A stretch of 7,714 nt of DNA from Anaerolineaceae bacterium UBA6133 (GTDB taxonomy: Bacteria > Chloroflexota > Anaerolineae > Anaerolineales > Anaerolineaceae). A model generated the notes under the pieces. That model was not told the DNA's origin. It saw only the letters and a list, made by a program, of their open reading frames with translations, and made no database searches. Location of the stretch: contig DIVL01000055.1 in NCBI GenBank assembly GCA_002435825.1, positions 1 to 7,714 on the forward strand, in the 5' to 3' direction. Shown here piece after piece: positions 4,674 through 7,714 of the stretch (its first letter is position 1; the number at the start of each line of letters is the position of its first letter). The position numbers were made by a program, and so were the translations under genes.

Positions 4674-6902
4674 ATGGCAAAACGCAAGCTCAAACGTCAA
4701 CTAACCCTCCTGCAAGTCATCATGCTCGGCACTGCCGGCACCATCGCTGCAGAAATTTTTGTCCTCACAGGTCACGTCGCCAAAATCGCCGGTCCTGAAT
4801 CCGTTCTGGCGCTTGCGCTTGGAGGTGTGCTCACCCTCAGCATCGCCCTAAACTACTGCGAACTCGCCACCACCTTCCCCATTACCGGCGGCGCGATGAC
4901 CTACGTGGGCGAAGCTTTTGGCAAAGGTTGGCTGATGTTTCTCGTTGGCTCGCTGGACTGCCTATCCAGCACCTTCTATGCCGCTCTTTCCGCGGTTGGT
5001 TTTGCCATCTCGCTCTCCATTTTTATTCCCGCCCTGCCCATCATCCCGGTCGCTATCGCAGTCATCGTGATCATTGGTGCGATGCACATCCGCGGTGTCA
5101 GCAGCGCTGGCAACCTCCAGGTAATCCTGGGCGCTTTTCTGCTGGTTGTCTTTGGCACTTTCATCTTCAAAGGATTTTTTAGTGAGGGTGGTTTCAACAT
5201 GGAAACCTTCCTCTCCGGTCGCCAGGTTTTCGATAATCAAAGCGCAATCGCGCACATGGGGCGCATGCTCTCCGCCATTGCCCTGGCCTACAATGCTTAC
5301 GTTGGCTTTGAGGTCATCGCAGATGACGCCGAAGAGATCACCCAGCCCAGCCGGAATATCCCCGTTGGTATCCTTGTCAGTCTGCTGTTCACCACCCTGA
5401 TCTACTCCGCGGTGACGATGGTTACAGTAGGCACGGTTCCATTCTCAGAATTGGCAGGTTCCGAAACCGCCCTCACAGATGCCGCTTCCCGCTTCTGGCC
5501 CAACATCGGCGTATCTGTTATGGGCATAACCGGCATCATCGCGACCCTCACGTCTGTAAACTCAGCTATGCTCTCAGCCACACGCGAAGCCTTCTCCCTC
5601 AGCCGTGACCGCGTCTGGCCGCGCTCGTTCTCCCGCCTCAGTCAATGGCGTACGCCTTGGGTGGCAGTCATCGTGGTGGTAATCCTCAGCGCGCTTGTGG
5701 CAGCGATCGGCTTGGTAGACTTCCTCAGCTTTATCTCCAGCGCCGGCTACATGTTCGTGCTTTTTTGGGCAACGTTGGCTATGCCAAGGCTGCGCAAGAA
5801 ATTCCCTGATATTGAACGCCCCTTCAAAGTGCCGCTTTACCCGTTCACGGTCATTGCCGCCGCTATATCCGGCGTGCTTATCATTTCCTTTGCCAACCCA
5901 CGCGCCTTGCTATTTCTGGGCGTTGTACTGGCGATCCTGAGTGTGGCATACTTTATCTCAAAGCAAATTCGAACCCAGCAGGATCTCAACGCGCGGCTCG
6001 AATCTCAGGAAGGCGGTGGTCGCGTCTTGATCGCCGCCAAACGGGTCAATACTGCCCGCAATCTGACGAACCTGGCTGTACAGCTGGTGGATCAGCAGGA
6101 AGATACCGCAGTCTGCCTCTTCACAGTCGTAAAGACCCCTATCAGCCTTGGCAATACTAATGTGCCCACGCTCGTGGAAGCAAAAAAACAGGAACAGCAC
6201 AAAATTCTTGAAGCAATCACCCCCATCGCCATGCAGCAAAACGTTGCCATATATGCCAAACTGAAAGCTGCCAGCCGGGTTGAAGAGGGTATATTCGCAG
6301 AACTTAGCCGCCACAAAGATATCAGCCTGGTGATGTTGGGCTATCCCCAGGAACGTGCCAAAGTGGAATTCCCCAACAACATCCTGAAAGAAGTCATGAT
6401 GATGGCCAACCGCAATGTTGCCGTTCTGCGCGACCGCGGACTTCCCAACCCCATTCGGCGCATCCTCGTGCCCGTTGGCGGTGGTCCAAACGCACGACTC
6501 GCCTTACAGTTGGCGCGTGATATCGTGCTGCCCAATGACGATGGCGAAATTGTCGCCCTCAGACTTGTTCGGGGTGAAGCCGACGAAGAACGGCTGGAGG
6601 ACGAGGAACTGCAGGTGCATGAGATCCTCGAGCAGGAAGTGGCAGACATTGGAGACGTTTTTCAATTCAAAGTTCGCAAAACGGAATCGATTGCCGACGC
6701 TATCCTGGCAGAGTGCCAGGAAGGTAATTATGATTTGATGATCATCGGTTCGGCAGAGGAAATCCTCGCTCCTGACCAGATCTTTGGCATCCTGGATGAT
6801 TACCTGATGGAAGTAGTGCCCTGCTCGATGATGGTCGTGCGGCGTTTCCAAACCGGCGGGGCGTTATGGATGCGCAAGCAGATCAAACGCATTGAGCAAT
6901 AA
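4674..6902 (+). CDS. APC-superfamily permease with two UspA-like domains, divergent paralogue with altered TM1
   Basis: This 742-residue inner-membrane transporter is collinear with the permease at 1884-4109 along its whole length. Nearly identical blocks include SIALNYCELATT, TGGAMTYV, YVGFEVIADDAEEI (209-222), SAMLSATRE and ERPFKVPLYP. It has about 12 membrane segments (roughly 11-430), then a first Usp-like domain (about 449-586) and a second (about 593-723), the latter starting RRILVPVGGG. The substrate-site motif of TM1 is TIAAEIF (23-29), where the paralogue has TLGSGVF: all three GSG residues are replaced and an acidic Glu27 is introduced. In the second Usp domain the nucleotide loop is degenerate (GSAEEILAPDQIFG), so ATP binding is doubtful. 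The frame is open throughout and the membrane core is conserved, so it is probably functional but with a different substrate or a receptor-like role. It is transcribed alone, divergently from its paralogue. Confidence 0.9.
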   Translation: MAKRKLKRQLTLLQVIMLGTAGTIAAEIFVLTGHVAKIAGPESVLALALGGVLTLSIALNYCELATTFPITGGAMTYVGEAFGKGWLMFLVGSLDCLSSTFYAALSAVGFAISLSIFIPALPIIPVAIAVIVIIGAMHIRGVSSAGNLQVILGAFLLVVFGTFIFKGFFSEGGFNMETFLSGRQVFDNQSAIAHMGRMLSAIALAYNAYVGFEVIADDAEEITQPSRNIPVGILVSLLFTTLIYSAVTMVTVGTVPFSELAGSETALTDAASRFWPNIGVSVMGITGIIATLTSVNSAMLSATREAFSLSRDRVWPRSFSRLSQWRTPWVAVIVVVILSALVAAIGLVDFLSFISSAGYMFVLFWATLAMPRLRKKFPDIERPFKVPLYPFTVIAAAISGVLIISFANPRALLFLGVVLAILSVAYFISKQIRTQQDLNARLESQEGGGRVLIAAKRVNTARNLTNLAVQLVDQQEDTAVCLFTVVKTPISLGNTNVPTLVEAKKQEQHKILEAITPIAMQQNVAIYAKLKAASRVEEGIFAELSRHKDISLVMLGYPQERAKVEFPNNILKEVMMMANRNVAVLRDRGLPNPIRRILVPVGGGPNARLALQLARDIVLPNDDGEIVALRLVRGEADEERLEDEELQVHEILEQEVADIGDVFQFKVRKTESIADAILAECQEGNYDLMIIGSAEEILAPDQIFGILDDYLMEVVPCSMMVVRRFQTGGALWMRKQIKRIEQ

Positions 6903-6927
6903 GCGGGTGGAGATCAGGCAGGAAATT

Positions 6928-6959
6928 GTTCTCGCAAGGTCTCCTGACCTTGCGAGAAC
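6928..6959 (+). repeat. Perfect 14-bp hairpin after the right permease, possible terminator
   Basis: GTTCTCGCAAGGTC (6928-6941) and GACCTTGCGAGAAC (6946-6959) are exact inverted repeats around the 4-nt loop TCCT, 26 nt after the stop codon. The position suits a transcription end or mRNA 3' protection. There is no T-run after it, so it is not a canonical intrinsic terminator and may be a dispersed repetitive palindrome. Confidence 0.75.
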
Positions 6960-7045
6960 GGCATAGGGCTGGGTCTTGGTCCAGCCGCCGTGCTTGAACC
7001 GGTAGGGTGTTGGCGGAGGGAGCAAGTACTGCTCGCTCTGCTCCC
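6959..7045. repeat. Further palindromes downstream of the right permease
   Basis: GGCTGG (6967-6972) pairs with CCAGCC (6981-6986), with an outer CGGC/GCCG. GGGAGCA (7018-7024) pairs with TGCTCCC (7039-7045), with an alternative inner pairing GAGCA/TGCTC (7020-7024 with 7030-7034). With the 14-bp hairpin just before, this forms a cluster of at least three stems in about 120 bases. No gene is supported here. Confidence 0.5.
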
Positions 7046-7091
7046 GGTTCGTGTTTACTTCGCTTTTGTTTGCTGCTCACTTCTTAAATGA

Positions 7092-7112
7092 CCCAAAATT
7101 TGTATTTTTGGG
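7092..7112. repeat. AT-rich hairpin at the composition boundary
   Basis: CCCAAAA (7092-7098) and TTTTGGG (7106-7112) form a 7-bp stem with a 7-nt loop, followed by A/T tracts to about 7133. It lies where the DNA changes from GC-rich to AT-rich. It may be a weak terminator or curved DNA. Confidence 0.4.
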
Positions 7113-7168
7113 AATTTCAAATTTTCAAAAAACGATCCAAAGTTAGCGACAATACCTCACAGATGATG

Positions 7169-7197
7169 TTGAGTTTCCAATGTTATTATGCTATTAT
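7169..7197 (+). promoter_or_regulatory. Promoter of the TM2-domain gene
   Basis: TTGAGT (7169-7174) and TATTAT (7192-7197) are 17 bp apart, and the -10 is extended by TG at 7189-7190. Start of transcription would be near 7204, giving a leader of about 50 nt. Confidence 0.6.
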
Positions 7198-7245
7198 TAC
7201 AAATATTCTTGGGGAAATATCGGCGCAAATTCCCTAATCAGAGAT

Positions 7246-7250
7246 GGAGG
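7246..7250 (+). promoter_or_regulatory. Ribosome binding site that decides the TM2 gene start
   Basis: GGAGG lies 5 nt before ATG 7256. It overlaps the upstream in-frame ATG at 7244, so the longer start is unlikely. Confidence 0.75.
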
Positions 7251-7255
7251 ATACG

Positions 7256-7666
7256 ATGAATGATGGTAGCTGGATTTTAATTGTCTTTTTGTTACTTGTT
7301 GTAGGTATAATTGTCGCTTTGATACTTACCCTGGGTAAGAGCAAGGAAATTTCACAGAAAAGTGAAGCGAACATTATGAACATGGTGATGTCGCTCCCCA
7401 CCGACAAACAAACACCGTTTTTATTGCAAATCAATTCTGTCAAGAAGAGCCCCACAACTGCGGTCTTATTAGCATTGTTTTTAGGTGGAATTGGGGCACA
7501 CAAGTTTTATCTTGGAAAAACTGTAGCTGGGATTCTCTACCTTCTCTTTTGTTGGACAACCATCCCTGCCTGGATTGCGCTTTTTGAAGCGTTTGGCATT
7601 TCTGGAATAGTCGCCAGGCACAACGAGACCAAAGCTCGAGAATATTACGCCATGTATAGCAGATAA
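7256..7666 (+). CDS. Small TM2-domain membrane protein
   Basis: This 136-residue protein has an N-terminal membrane helix (about residues 6-27), a short polar segment (28-64) and a TM2 domain. The domain begins KKSPTTAVLLALFLGGIGAH (63-82), continues with FYLG and then has a second helix (about 89-116). The GGIGAHKFYLG turn between two hydrophobic helices is the TM2 hallmark. The domain is widespread in bacteria and has no settled function. The usual TM2 architecture is just the two helices, so the extra N-terminal helix and linker are an addition of unknown use. The start at 7256 is chosen from the GGAGG spacing; the ATG at 7244 would add MEDT. Codons are markedly more AT-rich in third positions than those of the permease and HIT genes, which may mark recent acquisition. 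It has its own promoter and no partner gene in the window. Confidence 0.83.
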   Translation: MNDGSWILIVFLLLVVGIIVALILTLGKSKEISQKSEANIMNMVMSLPTDKQTPFLLQINSVKKSPTTAVLLALFLGGIGAHKFYLGKTVAGILYLLFCWTTIPAWIALFEAFGISGIVARHNETKAREYYAMYSR

Positions 7667-7714
7667 GAGCGCTATTTACATAAACAAATTAGTAGTCGGT
7701 CATAATGGTTAAGA

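Noticed and set aside
7705..7714. ATG GTT AAG near the right edge as start of another gene
   Set aside because: Only three codons are visible and there is no ribosome binding site upstream.

Overview
The window looks like a piece of a moderately GC-rich bacterial chromosome. The most likely source is a Chloroflexota/Anaerolineae-type organism. That placement rests on overall gene style (amino-acid permeases carrying C-terminal universal-stress domains, a short adhesin-like lipoprotein, Shine-Dalgarno and apparently leaderless genes side by side) and is an inference. No marker gene fixes the taxonomy. TGA is used as a normal stop codon, for example at the end of the HIT gene.

Layout from left to right: (1) 1-362, the decayed left end of an insertion sequence, with a transposase N-terminus interrupted by TGA and then cut off. 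(2) 500-991 (+), a HIT-family nucleotide hydrolase/transferase with a -10 box so close to the ATG that the mRNA may be leaderless. (3) 1019-1777 (-), a small lipoprotein with a DUF2807 (GIN) beta-helix domain, convergent with the HIT gene. (4) 1884-4109 (-), an APC-superfamily amino-acid permease fused to two UspA-like domains. (5) 4110-4673, a divergent regulatory region. It holds a long dyad-symmetric hairpin in the 5' leader of the left permease, a roughly 300-bp mosaic of four palindromic repeat units, and the promoter of the right permease overlapped by a small dyad. (6) 4674-6902 (+), a full-length paralogue of the left permease with the same architecture but an altered substrate-site motif in TM1 and a more degenerate Usp nucleotide loop. 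(7) 6903-7255, a hairpin-rich then AT-rich intergenic stretch. (8) 7256-7666 (+), a small TM2-domain membrane protein in visibly more AT-rich DNA. The last 48 bases hold no supported gene.

The centre of interest is the divergent pair of APC-Usp fusions and the structured DNA between them. A permease fused to a cytoplasmic nucleotide-type sensor suggests amino-acid (or amine) uptake gated by energy or nucleotide status. The two paralogues have diverged at exactly the positions expected to set substrate and ligand binding, so they probably do different jobs. The HIT protein (dinucleotide metabolism) and the Usp domains both concern adenine nucleotides, but nothing in the sequence links them in an operon.
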